DNA of 64,000 nucleotides, taken from the NCBI GenBank assembly GCA_014773175.1, contig VXCM01001478.1:1-64000 (forward strand), written 5' to 3'. This document shows, piece after piece, positions 50,817 through 61,403 of this stretch; positions within the stretch are counted from its first letter, which is position 1; every line of letters begins with the position of its first letter. Below the pieces are notes generated by a model that was not told where the DNA came from, did not search any database, and saw only the letters and a list, made by a program, of their open reading frames with translations. Source of the DNA: Lucifuga dentata. Lineage: Eukaryota > Chordata > Actinopteri > Ophidiiformes > Bythitidae. The position numbers and the translations under genes were made by a program.

Positions 50817-51544
50817 ACTAAAAAGTCTCATTTCAGGAAGTGAACACAAAGTCTGATGTGCAGTTTCATGTGTTTTAAACATTCTAGGGGTAATTTATAA
50901 AAAAAAAAAAAAATNAAAAAAAAAAAAAAAATCACGTTAACTACACAGCGTCATGTAACTACACAGTGCCATGCTAAATAAGCACTGTGATAACTGAAGC
51001 TCATTCAAAAATCTTCTCTTATGGTAATTTCCCTGTTACCAGAAGGCTGTTGTGTGTCTCGGGTAAAAGCAATGAAGATCGGACTGTTACTGCTTCATAT
51101 TTAAGAGCCAGGCTTTGTGCTGCTTTCTCTGGTGACAAAACAAAATTGTCAAGTTAATTGGCAAAGAAAGTCTTAATTCTCTGCTTTAGAGTGCCACATT
51201 TTAAGAGACTGACACCAAAATAAGAGAGATTAAGAGATACAGCAATCCAAACACTGGGAGTCCACCGGGTGGGCTGGGGATAATGTGTGTGTTTGTGTGT
51301 TGTGTGTGAGAGAGATGCAGAGCGCAGAATTTCATGCTGAAGATGCTCAATGCTACTAGAATGTGTGCAAAATCAGATCAAAACTCCATTGACTGATCAA
51401 TTGGGCGGGGCTTAAATATCAGATTTATATTAGATTTAATATCAGATTTAACAAAGATCATGTTCTTCTGACAGAAAAGGCGCATTTTGTCAGATAAAAA
51501 AGTCGCTGTTAAATGGTTTAGTTTAATCATTACAACAGATGTGA

Positions 51545-51551
51545 TTAAACT

Positions 51552-51583
<32 letters not shown>
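51545..51583. repeat. poly-T tract
   Basis: About 33 T's in an mlip intron. A family-B repeat precedes it at about 50910-51420. Confidence 0.8.
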
Positions 51584-51584
<1 letters not shown>

Positions 51585-51789
51585 GTCCTGGTAAAAAAAT
51601 AATCTGAAACTGAAAACAACAAACACATGCACTGAGCGTGTGTTTGTATTATAAAACATCATGCTTACTGCACAGACTAGCCACTGGACATTTTGTGCAG
51701 TAACAAACATTATTTCCTACATTTTCACTTTGGTTGTCTTTATTGTCCACTTGAAGGTGACTGCATGCTTTCTATGCATGCTTCTTCCA

Positions 51790-51831
51790 CATTTTTTCCC
51801 TCAAAGGCTTTCTCCTTTGAGGGAAAAAATG
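51790..51831. repeat. perfect 18-bp inverted repeat (hairpin)
   Basis: CATTTTTTCCCTCAAAGG, 6-base loop CTTTCT, then CCTTTGAGGGAAAAAATG. It ends 55 bp before the next mlip exon. Confidence 0.92.
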
Positions 51832-51886
51832 TTTAACATGTTCAATATTCCAAATATTTTCTCAGGCATCTTTATGCAGCTTACAG

Positions 51887-51928
51887 ACGCCTGCCTGTGG
51901 TGACAGAACGCTTACAGATGTCAACAAG
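51887..51928 (+). CDS. mlip: mlip small exon
   Basis: Acceptor GCTTACAG and donor GTAAAC. It reads TPACGDRTLTDVNK in phase 0, corresponding to SSPTSTVSESQLTK in human MLIP, just before PGVIRP. The acceptor is weak, so this may be a regulated cassette. Confidence 0.7.
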
Positions 51929-52788
51929 GTAAACATTCCATTTCATCCTGCTACTACAGTTTCTATTACACTGATCTGTGTTCATGGAGCCAAATCTCTT
52001 AAACTGGGGCCATGCTACGTGATTTTAGAGGCAGATTGGTAACGATTACAGATCGGGCAGTGTCTGGTCAGGGCAGGTGAAGGCAGTCGTGCTGCTGAGT
52101 TGTAGCTGTGATCAATCCAAATCTGTCTGAAGCCATTCCAAGTCAACTAATGATTCAGTCAGTGTTTGAATTTATCAGATCAAATCTTTTGACAGTTGAC
52201 AAGTATATGCAGGTGAAAGACTCAAATCTCAATGGTAGTTTTCAACAGCCAATGAAAACATCAGCTGGCGACATGACAGAGGAAGGAAGAAGAGAAACAG
52301 GAAGTTAATGTTGACATGACATGCATATTAAATGTCCTCACCTTCAGCTCCCTGCAGGGAATACAGCCCACGTTGCCCAAATCCCTTCTCCATCCACGGC
52401 TTACACCACTTCCTACTTTTGTCCACTTTTTTCTTTTTTTCTGAGGAAATTGATGCTCAGACAACAGCTGCAAGCTACAGCATCCATGTTTGTTTTGGTG
52501 TAATGGTATCATGGGAAACGTTGGTCTGACGAGTGCTATAACCTGCGACCGTCTGTTCTCAGTCTGTATATTTGTTTTCGTCCAAGACACCTGTCGTTCT
52601 GTGTGCGGACACGGGAGACTGAAAATCGTTTTGCGTCGTCTAAGATTAAGTCATTAAATGTCAGTCTTTTTGTGCGTCTTTTTGTAATCATTCATGATTG
52701 AAACAAATCATGTAGCGTGACCCCAGCTTTAGAAAGCAAGACATCGCAGTGAATTCTTTCTGCTGTCACACTGAATTCACCTGTGCAG

Positions 52789-52914
52789 ACGAGGCCTGGG
52801 GTTATCCGACCCATGACTGCTATTCCAAGACTGACAGTGGAAGAAGCAGAAGAATTTCCTCTGAAACCCTCCAGGCAGTATTTCACCGAGCAGACTGTAA
52901 GAGGAAACAGAAAG
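52789..52914 (+). CDS. mlip: mlip exon (PGVIRP)
   Basis: Acceptor CACCTGTGCAG and donor GTAAGA. The 42 phase-0 codons begin TRPGVIRPMTAIPRLTVEEA and continue EEFPLKPSRQYFTEQTVRGN. Human MLIP has KPGVIRPVPVKSRILLKKEE then EVYEPNPFSKYLEDN. The match is firm. Confidence 0.94.
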
Positions 52915-53714
52915 GTAAGACAGAAACAGGAATCTCTGTTTACTTATTTTTATTTATTTTTTTTCTTTCCGTCTGCATATATAGTTGTGGTACATGCCAT
53001 GATTGGCATGAACCGTTTTGTACATATAAGCAGTTTGATGTTGCATCAGACAGATTACAGTGTGTGTATGTGAGTGTGTGTGAGTCTGTGACCTTCACCG
53101 ACCCTCCTTAACTAACCTATCACGTTTTATTTTAAATTAATAATCAATTTCCATCAAAGAGGGCTAAATACACCTCAACAAAAACAAAGACGAACAGATA
53201 AAAACAAACAGAGATGGTAAACAATCTGATGGTTTAGTTTGTGAAGCACCAAAGAGGCTAGTCCATGCACCAAATCCAGATCACCAGAGTCCTGATCCCC
53301 CTGAGAACACCCAGCACTAAGTGGTGGTNATGCACCAAATCCAGATCACCAGAGTCCTGATCCCCCTGAGAACACCCAGCACTAAGTGGTGGTGAAGGCC
53401 TCAAACACTGGTCCAGCAACTCCAGAGACCCAGATCACTACTGAAGATCGGGTCGCAATTAGAGGTGGTGTATTGGGCTGGGACCTAAATACAGAACCTC
53501 ACCATAGCATGGGGACTTCTCCAAGCCTGAGAGAAGCCACATGGCTGGGCGGCACACCCTAGATGGAAAGACATCCAGGGCACATTTTGGGCGCAGAGCC
53601 CCAGGGGAACAGAGGAGAACCAGGACAAACGGACAAGCCCAAGAGCCAGAGAGGGCACCCATGTGTACTGACCAACAGACCACAGACGGACAGAGAAGCT
53701 GTCTTTATAGACAG

Positions 53715-53917
53715 ATGTTAACAGCTGATACTGGTAAAATATGAGACAATATCATTAGTGTGACTGACCTGAGCTATGAGGCGGCTGAGCTGGATGCAAA
53801 TTATTCTCTGATCGTGGTTCATTTGTCTGGAGATGTGACTGCAAATGTTTCACCCCTGCTGATTAAAGGTCAAGGTCAGTGATCACACGCACATCCGAGG
53901 ACCAAATGATACTGTCA
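53715..53917. repeat. direct repeat, left copy (matches 57135-57331)
   Basis: ATGTTAACAGCTGATACTGG and about 200 following bases recur 3.4 kb downstream with scattered indels. In the left copy bases 53748-53873 are open for 42 codons, beginning NIISVTDLSYEAAELDANYS. Confidence 0.75.
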
Positions 53918-54432
53918 AGGCAGTTATTTTCTCCATCGATATGTATTCTATTCGTAAGTTTGACCAATGATTCATACTTAAAGACTGTTTAGATTTCCAG
54001 TTTAATACGATGGTCTTCTTGATGATGACTAGAGCAACGTATAAGGATTTAGTTTGCACAGCTGGTAATGTGATCTGGGATAAATCTCCAAATAAATAGA
54101 GGCTGAGAGAGGAATCCTGCAAACCAAGATGGAGGACAGTTTTTCTATTACCATAACCCGTAACCGCTGTACAGGTGAACAGAGCCATAAAGCATGGAGA
54201 TAGGTGTCCAAAGTGTTGAGAGTACATTGTGAACAGATGTCTGAGTCAGGAAGGCCCATTTTGTGCATCTTGTATTGTGTGATGTGTGTTCTCTGTGGAG
54301 GATTTTGTATTGAATCAATTGAAGGTTTGTGTTTTTTGTTGCTGAAAATATATTTTTACAGACCAGGGCCCACAGGTCAGGGTCAGGGGTGAGAGCCAGG
54401 TCTGTTTCCCATTTTGCAGTGGGTAGATTTTT

Positions 54433-56360
54433 ATTTTATGTAACCTTTATTTAACCAGGGAAAACCTCTTGAGATTAAAAATCTCTTTTCCAAGAGTGTC
54501 CTGGCCAAGACAGGCAGTAACATAAGTTACAGACAAACAACATAGAACAAAAATACTTACACAAGTATGTAACATAAAAGTAAATAATACAAAACATAAA
54601 TGAATTTACTAAAAGAAAACCTAAAACTACAACACTGACAAATACTATTAAACCATAAGAAAAACAAGAAAACAGGGGCCATTATAAACATTGAAAGATC
54701 AGCTAAAATACACCCTGACAATGGCATGTAGATGATGATATATAAAATTCCTGCAACAGGAATGGCCTAGAGGAACCAATGAGTGTAGCTTCAAACCTTT
54801 CTGCAGAAGATTCCACATATATGGAGCTGCAAACATAAAGACTCTTTTGCCAAACTCCGTGCGTACCCTTGTTGACCGTACCCTTGGTATGGTCAACAAG
54901 AACAGATTCTGTGAATGGAGAGCATAGCTATTTTTAATTTTTTGCTTAATGTACACACATAAATATGCTGGAAGTAGCCCAAGAATAGCTTTTTAAATAA
55001 AAAAAAGCCAATGAAAAAGTCTACGAAAATTTAAAGAGAGTCACTTAACCTGAGCATACAAGGTGCAGTTGCTGCATCTCCATCCAACTTATTTGCATAT
55101 TTAATGTGCATTTCTAATTATTCAATTGAAGGAAATGCAAATTAATGCACGTTTCCATCAACTACATTATGCAAATTATCACAGAGGGTGATTTAATTCT
55201 ACATAAATCCACAGCAAAACACCCAGCATGCAGAGTTTAAATGAAACCCTTGGTGTGGGACGAATATTTCTTACAGCCTGTAAGCAGCTATAGATGCCTT
55301 ATTAATGCAGCCAACAGACGCTTGAGAGCTCCTTACCACAGCAATCTACACATAACTCACCACATGTGCTGAGTACTGTGGGCTGGGTGAAACCTATCTG
55401 TGTGGGTAAAACAATCGTTTATGTGATGTGTCAAGTTATTTGTGAAAAACTAATACATTTTTCAGATGTAATGAATAACGGAATCCATCATTCTGCAGGC
55501 GCTTGTTGACGACCACCTGCTCTTCTGAGGTGTGTGTGTGTATGTGTGTGTGTTGTGTGTGTGTGCGTGTGCGCTGCCTGGTGAGCGCACACACACACAC
55601 TGCATCCTCATCAAATGTGAATAAACTGTTTCCATCCACTTTATTTGCATTTCATCTTATGCGAATAATCAGTTGATCCACCTCTGCCAAGTGCATACAT
55701 TTTTAATGCACATTTTGGAGTTAATGCAAATTAATGGTGTTTCCATCCAGGCTTTCTAATGTACATATTCATTATTCGCATAAAGATAGTTGGATGGAAA
55801 CGCACCTAGTGATGAGTAAGAGCTTACAGTTGGTAATGAATCTCAATGCTCCATGATACTCTGAGTCCATAGCATGCAAACACTGAGATGGTGCATTCAT
55901 GTATAATACATCCTCATAATCAAGCACAGATAATCAAGAATATACCAGTCTTTTTTGGGCCAAGAAAGAAAAGCAGTTCCTATTCCTAAAATAAAAACCC
56001 AGCTTCAGTTTTAGCCTTTTCGCAAGCAACTTTTCACAAGTAAGTGGCTTAAAAGAAAGACATTCATCTAACACAATGCCCAGGTATTTATAAGATGAAA
56101 CACACTCTACTGTATGTTCTTCATCTGATGTGTGACAATAGTTGGAGATTTAAAAGCCTCTCCTTGGGTTTTGTGAATAACATGCACTTTGTTTTATCAA
56201 CATTCAAGACAAGCTTTAGATTGGACAGGAATTGTTGAACAGAATTGAAAGCTAGCTGAAGCTGGGAAAGGGCCTGAGTCTGAGTAGAAGCAGAGCAATA
56301 AATAACTGTGTCATCAGCATACCGACGAACACTTGCATCACATACATCAAAGAAGATAGA
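54433..56360 (-). mobile_element. antisense LINE fragment inside the L1 relic
   Basis: The 3' end has ACCTTTATTTAACCAGGGAA and CTTGAGATTAAAAATCTCTT, typical of a fish LINE family. Minus-strand 54699-54956 reads RVRSTRVRTEFGKRVFMFAA then PYMWNLL, the RT C-terminus. More upstream RT-region sequence is at 55810-56360. Confidence 0.7.
55063..55809. mobile_element. MITE with TCCATCCAACT ends, inserted in the LINE
   Basis: Left end AGGTGCAGTTGCTGCATCTC then CATCCAACT, right end AGTTGGATGGAAACGCACCT, imperfectly inverted. LINE sequence continues on both sides. A (TG)n/(CA)n inverted tract lies at 55531-55600. Confidence 0.65.
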
Positions 56361-57134
56361 TAGATAGATGATATCCTCTGTGCTGGAGATTAATTTGTAT
56401 AACTTGGATATGTTTTGGGTTGAAGTTGAGAAGGACGTTATCTGTGTAATTAAGCCAAAGCCTCAAGTGTGGTGTAGGTTATTTATTTATTTATTTTTAT
56501 TGCCTTTTGTTTGCATACTGAATTAAGTTTCCCCTTATAATCCCAAATTTCTTTTCAGGTTTTAGAATGAGATAAATGTATTATCTTGGAAGAGATTATA
56601 AAGATGTGTAATTCCTCTTAGTTCCCACTTGCTAAAGTGAAGAGTTGATTTGTTGATTTGAAAGTCTGGGTTGTTCCTGATTGGCATGTGGGAGCAAGGT
56701 TTCATTTGTCGTTTAGTAATTTCAAGAACTTTCCACCTGGCTGTCAGAGTTTAACATTTTAGGGTTTTTGTTTTTGAAGCAGTTATGTTTGATAGTTTTG
56801 TCTATGAAGGGTAGATCACTAATTTGATATTATTGCATTCACTTTGTTCCAGTTCAGTCCATGAGCTGTGAGTTGAGTTGGAATGGATCCATTTAATGAG
56901 ATATTGTAGCTGATTTGCTAAATAGTATTGTGGAAAGTTGGGTGCATCAGTGTCTCCATGAGTTTTATTTTTTTGAAAAGTGGATAGGGAGATTTTATTT
57001 TATTTTATTTTTATTTTTTCCAATAGAAGAGGGATATGGTGGAATTCAGTGACCGGAACCATTTAGTTGTGGGTTTAATTGGGATCACTGAAAAAAAAAG
57101 GTAATTAAGCTGAAGTAAAATTTTCATCTTGACA

Positions 57135-57331
57135 ATGTTAACAGCTGATACTGGTAAAATACAAGACAATATCATTAGTGTGAACTGAGCTGTAGGCGGC
57201 TGAGCTGGATGCAAATTATTCTCTGATTGTAGTTCTTTTGTATGGAGATGTGACTGTGAAATGTTTCATCTCTGCTTATTAAAGGTCAAGGTTGGTGATC
57301 ACACATCCAAGGAACAAATGAGACTGTCAAC
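57135..57331. repeat. direct repeat, right copy (matches 53715-53917)
   Basis: Same sequence as the left copy with indels; the open frame of the left copy is interrupted here. Confidence 0.75.
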
Positions 57332-57693
57332 ACATAAACCTGAACCCAGCCTGTGATTACATCATCTTAGCAATCCTCCACATCAATGTTCTTGACATGT
57401 TTGACACTGTTTTCACGCTGAAAGGCACGCCGCCTTCAGAAATGCAGCAGCACAATTTTTAAACCAGCTCTAGCTTTTAGCCTCTTTCAGCACTCTCTTT
57501 GCTGTGATGCTGAACATAATTATATACAGACTGACAGTGATATCAGCAGCACTCTGCTTTTTACCTCAGCACAGCCATGCTTGTTTCTTTCTTTGCTGGT
57601 TTCATTCAGCCTTCATCAGATGTCTCATTCATTACAATTAACATTATGCAGCAATTATTTATTAGTACCACATATTGTTTAAATTTAAGGGGT

Positions 57694-57694
<1 letters not shown>

Positions 57695-57734
<40 letters not shown>
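57695..57734. repeat. (AAT)n microsatellite
   Basis: About 13 units of TAA. Confidence 0.95.
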
Positions 57735-57735
<1 letters not shown>

Positions 57736-57941
57736 GTGTTGACTTAAGTTCTAGTGCTTTGACTCTTGCCCTTCAGGACACCCTGTAGAGCAGTCATCCT
57801 CAAAGTCTGGACTCCAGTCCAGATCCGGACCGAACCACAACTGTTTCCAGACTCTGACCAAATTATACTTTTCATATGTATTATTTGTATTAACTGCAAG
57901 ACATTGCTGTAATGCAACAAGTCAAAATTCTCCACTTACCA

Positions 57942-58001
57942 TAGGGTTAGGGTTAGAAAGAGAGAGAGAACCCTAACCCTAACCCTAGGGTTAGGGTTAG
58001 G
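57942..58001. repeat. interstitial telomeric repeats in opposed orientation
   Basis: TAGGGTTAGGGTTAG is followed by an AG-rich spacer, then CCCTAACCCTAACCCTAGGG and TTAGGGTTAGG. There are short blocks of (TTAGGG)n in both orientations. Confidence 0.92.
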
Positions 58002-59377
58002 TGAAACTGAATGTCCGACTGCTCCACTGTCTGTGTGAGAATGTCTACTCTGCTTTGGTTTGGTCCAATCACATTCAGCATCCCATCATCTCCATGACAA
58101 CGATGGGTTGACACAGAGCTGGGCTCATTGACAGTTGATAGTTATGTTACATTACAGTTTTTCTACTGCCTGCAGACATTCAACATTTCACATTACATCC
58201 TTTTTCTAAAATAAAATGTTAATGAAAATCATCGTAGTACATCACATACACCCACAATGACACACAGTAACAATAAGAAAGTATCTTTGATTTAGTAGTG
58301 TTGCTTTGAGTTAATGTAAGCATCAAAAATTTCTTTAAACTCGTGACATATGTCTGAGATGATTGAAACATTGATTTATATTACGATAATGTTGGTTAAT
58401 TGTAAAATGTACAACTACTTGTTGCTTTAATAACACGTGTTGGGCTGTAACTTTCCTCCAAGTGTCATTCTTTTCAGTTTGAGAATTACTCTGCATTTTT
58501 TTAGGTTCTCTTTGGAATGCACACTGTTTTAAGCTAAATGTCCACATAAATGTCTCAGACAGCATCTTCATTGTCTAGATTCCAGACATGTTTAATCACA
58601 ACAGGTGAAAAGTGGTTCATTACGTCTGCCGCTGAGTCTCTTCTATTTCCCTGATAGAATGAAACTGCATGAATAATAAATAGTCTATTTAACATAGAAA
58701 TAACCATTTATAGATAATAGTGACTTGATGGGGTGCTTCTAATAGCAAAAATTAACTTTAGAACAGGAAACACATACACTGCTGGAGTGTTCAATGTGTC
58801 TAAGTCTAAGAATGAATATGCAGCTTTTAGGTTTTTGAGCAAACCTGAGGTGTTTTAGTTTGCATTGTGAGATGTAAAGGCATAATCATATGAAGTAATT
58901 AAAATTAAGTTAGTCTCATCAGTTACATTAGTAGTTACAGTAAGTTGCAGCACTTAGTTTGACCTTAACAGAACAACAAACAAAAGAAAACTATTTTTTT
59001 TATTCCTCACTGCCCCTTTTGTTTCATAAAGGATAGTTTGATTAGCTTGCTCTCATTTCCATCATTCCATCACAGAATTTTAGTAACACAAACATATTTG
59101 CTTCACTGAGTCATCTGCACAACCTTCACCGCTCTGCCACTGAACAACATATGATCCATGTCTGTCATATGACGTGTGACGACCCGTCTGTTTTCTCCTG
59201 TTATTAAATCTGATCTCATTGTAGGAGACCTGAGTGAGTCATCATTAGGTAACTGACTGCAGCTGAGAGTTGGGAGGGGCTGAGCCAGGCCTGTTACAGA
59301 AAAATGAAGATTTATATCTTCTTCTAAATTCTTCTGTGTTTTCATCCAGATTCTTTAACACTGTGCACACTATGCAC

Positions 59378-59410
<33 letters not shown>

Positions 59411-60840
59411 CTCATCACTCAGACTATCTATAAAACAAATCTTGTAAGAAAATGGAATTAAGTTCAGGCGAGCAAGTCATGACTTGACTTTTTATTGGGC
59501 AGTTTGCCACTGTGATTTTACACGAGATCATGTTTAATAGAAGGTGAGATTTCTGAAGAAACTGTGGGGTGACTGCATGCAGAATCCACCGCTTGAAACA
59601 ATCGTTCAAAAACAACTGAAACTTGCTTGAAAAAGTGTGGAAGAAGCAGCAGCTGAAGAAGTTTGAATTGTAGTACAAGAAGAGATATAAGTGAGCTGAA
59701 AGAGGAGAAGATGTGAAGACATTTTGAATGCACAGCATTCAGTTTAATGGAGAAATTTTGAATAAAAATTGAAAAAATGTGCTGAATATTTGAAAAGTAT
59801 GAAAGATATGAAAATTCCCCCTTAAGGTACACATCAAGGTGAACACTATGAAGTTGATTTGGAGGTTGCTGTTCCTGTTACACTTGGTTTAATAAATTAG
59901 ACAGTTCATTTAGAATCATGTCATGATAAGTCATGCTTGACACAAGTGAAACTAGCTAACCTACTGAACATCGGCAGACTTAACTTTTCCGCCTTGCCTC
60001 CGTGGGGTGGGGATGGGTGTAGTTGGGGGGTGGAGTCTTCAGTTGGCATGTTTGATTGACAGGTGCACAGCACACATCAAGTAACAAATTGGCACACATC
60101 GAATAATGAATTGGCAGGCATCGAATAATGAAAGCACACCTCAAGTAATGAAATCACGACACCTAATGGCAAAAAATAGACGTACATCTTACAGTAAAAT
60201 AAAATAAACCACGCTATGTTTAATTTATGTTGAGTTTTTATGATTGACCTGCTCTTTTGTTATTTGGTGATTGGCTTTTTATTATTCAACCTCTGATTCA
60301 TTGTTTGATGGCNGACCTGCTCTTTTGTTATTTGGTGATTGGCTTTTTATTATTCAACCTCTGATTCATTGTTTGATGGCTGGCTTTTCATTTTTTGATG
60401 TATTTATAATGGTTGGCTTTTCCTTTTTGACCTGTGCATTTGTTGGTTAGTGGTTGGCTTTTCATTATTTGAGCTCTATTCATTACTTCATATTAAGCTT
60501 TTCATTATTTATTATGAATATTCATTGTTTGATGTTTGTCCTTTTATTGCATTTAAATGTTTCAGAGCAGGAAAGATGTAGACAAATGGCACAAAATAAG
60601 GAACCATTCCTTGTGAAGAAAAAGGTTTTGACGCTGATTATCGAGATGCTGATTCACATGGGACTAAGAAAGAAAGAAAGAAAGAAAGAAAATATGATGC
60701 AATGTGTCATTCTATCCTAATGAATATTAAGTGAGTTGCATTATCAGTCCTCGATGTGTTTCACTCTGAAATGGTTCAACAGTAGACTTGAATTCTATTG
60801 AATTCACTTTTTGTTTTAGTACAAATAAAGCAAATACAGA
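58002..60840. other. probable mlip intron, no exon seen
   Basis: Poly-T lies at 59381-59409. At 60240-60545 there are irregular repeats of GGTTGGCTTTTCATTATTTG-like units, with one single-N duplicate (60313). At 60665-60690 there is (GAAA)n. No recognisable coding sequence. Confidence 0.5.
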
Positions 60841-61046
60841 GCAGAGGATGGATTCACCCAAACCAAAAGAAAATAATGAATTCAAAGTACGATTAGGAGC
60901 CTTCAGAGAGAATGACTCTGAAGCAATTTCACGATAAACTCAGACTGAGAAATGAAAGAATCACGAGAATGAGAGATCCTGATAGATTTTCCTGTGGACT
61001 TCCTCTGCAGACAAGCTTTGATCAAACTGGTTTTTTTATATTTCAG

Positions 61047-61280
61047 GTGAAAAATATGACTGCTGCAGAGATGAAAAAGGATTTTAATACAACTTCCAAA
61101 GGTCAGACCTTTAGGGTGAGGAGGAGCCCTGATCACGCATCTGCTGTCTCAGTGGATGACCTGTGGATTACCGAGTCTGAAGACCAAGTGACTCATCCTG
61201 TCAAAGATGGATCCTGGAAAAATACTTCATCTTTCAGCTCCACTGAGGGGCAGAGTCAAGCTTTTGAGACTCGTATCTAA
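61047..61280 (+). CDS. putative terminal exon, probably mlip
   Basis: Acceptor TTATATTTCAG, 77 phase-0 codons and stop TAA at 61278-61280. It begins VKNMTAAEMKKDFNTTSKGQ and continues TFRVRRSPDHASAVSVDDLW. It has no clear match to the human MLIP C-terminus I remember, but the strand, phase 0 and lack of any other gene in between suggest it is the fish mlip 3' end. Two polyadenylation signals follow. It could also end a separate short gene. Confidence 0.45.
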   Translation: MKNMTAAEMKKDFNTTSKGQTFRVRRSPDHASAVSVDDLWITESEDQVTHPVKDGSWKNTSSFSSTEGQSQAFETRI

Positions 61281-61397
61281 AACAGGAACAGAGATTTACT
61301 GTTCATAACATAAAATAAATCAGTGGGTGTGTATCAGCAAGTCAATCAACAGGTCACACACTGTTTATTATGCCTACTGACATGATTAATGTGTGCA

Positions 61398-61403
61398 AAT
61401 AAA
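61398..61403 (+). promoter_or_regulatory. polyadenylation signal AATAAA
   Basis: Hexamer in GCAAATAAAGTT, 118 bp after the stop at 61280. Another AATAAA is at 61314-61319. Confidence 0.5.

Larger units (their letters stand above)
53880..57130 (-). mobile_element. nested block: L1-type relic containing another LINE and a MITE
   Basis: Minus-strand 54029-54268 reads MHKMGLPDSDICSQCTLNTL, and 53883-54227 reads GDLSQITLPAVQTKSLYVAL then VIIKKTIVLNWKSKQ. Both are C-terminal words of fish L1 ORF2, in two frames. L1-like sequence resumes at about 56370. Between them lies a second antisense LINE (54433-56360) that itself contains a MITE. Confidence 0.7.

Noticed and set aside
57942..58001. True chromosome end
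   Set aside because: Only a few TTAGGG units in both orientations, with ordinary sequence on both sides.
60838..60890. Possible exon after CACTTTTTGTTTTAG (reads TNKANTEQRMDSPKPKENNE)
   Set aside because: The acceptor is good, but the phase (one leading base) does not fit the phase-0 mlip exons and the donor GTACGA is weak.
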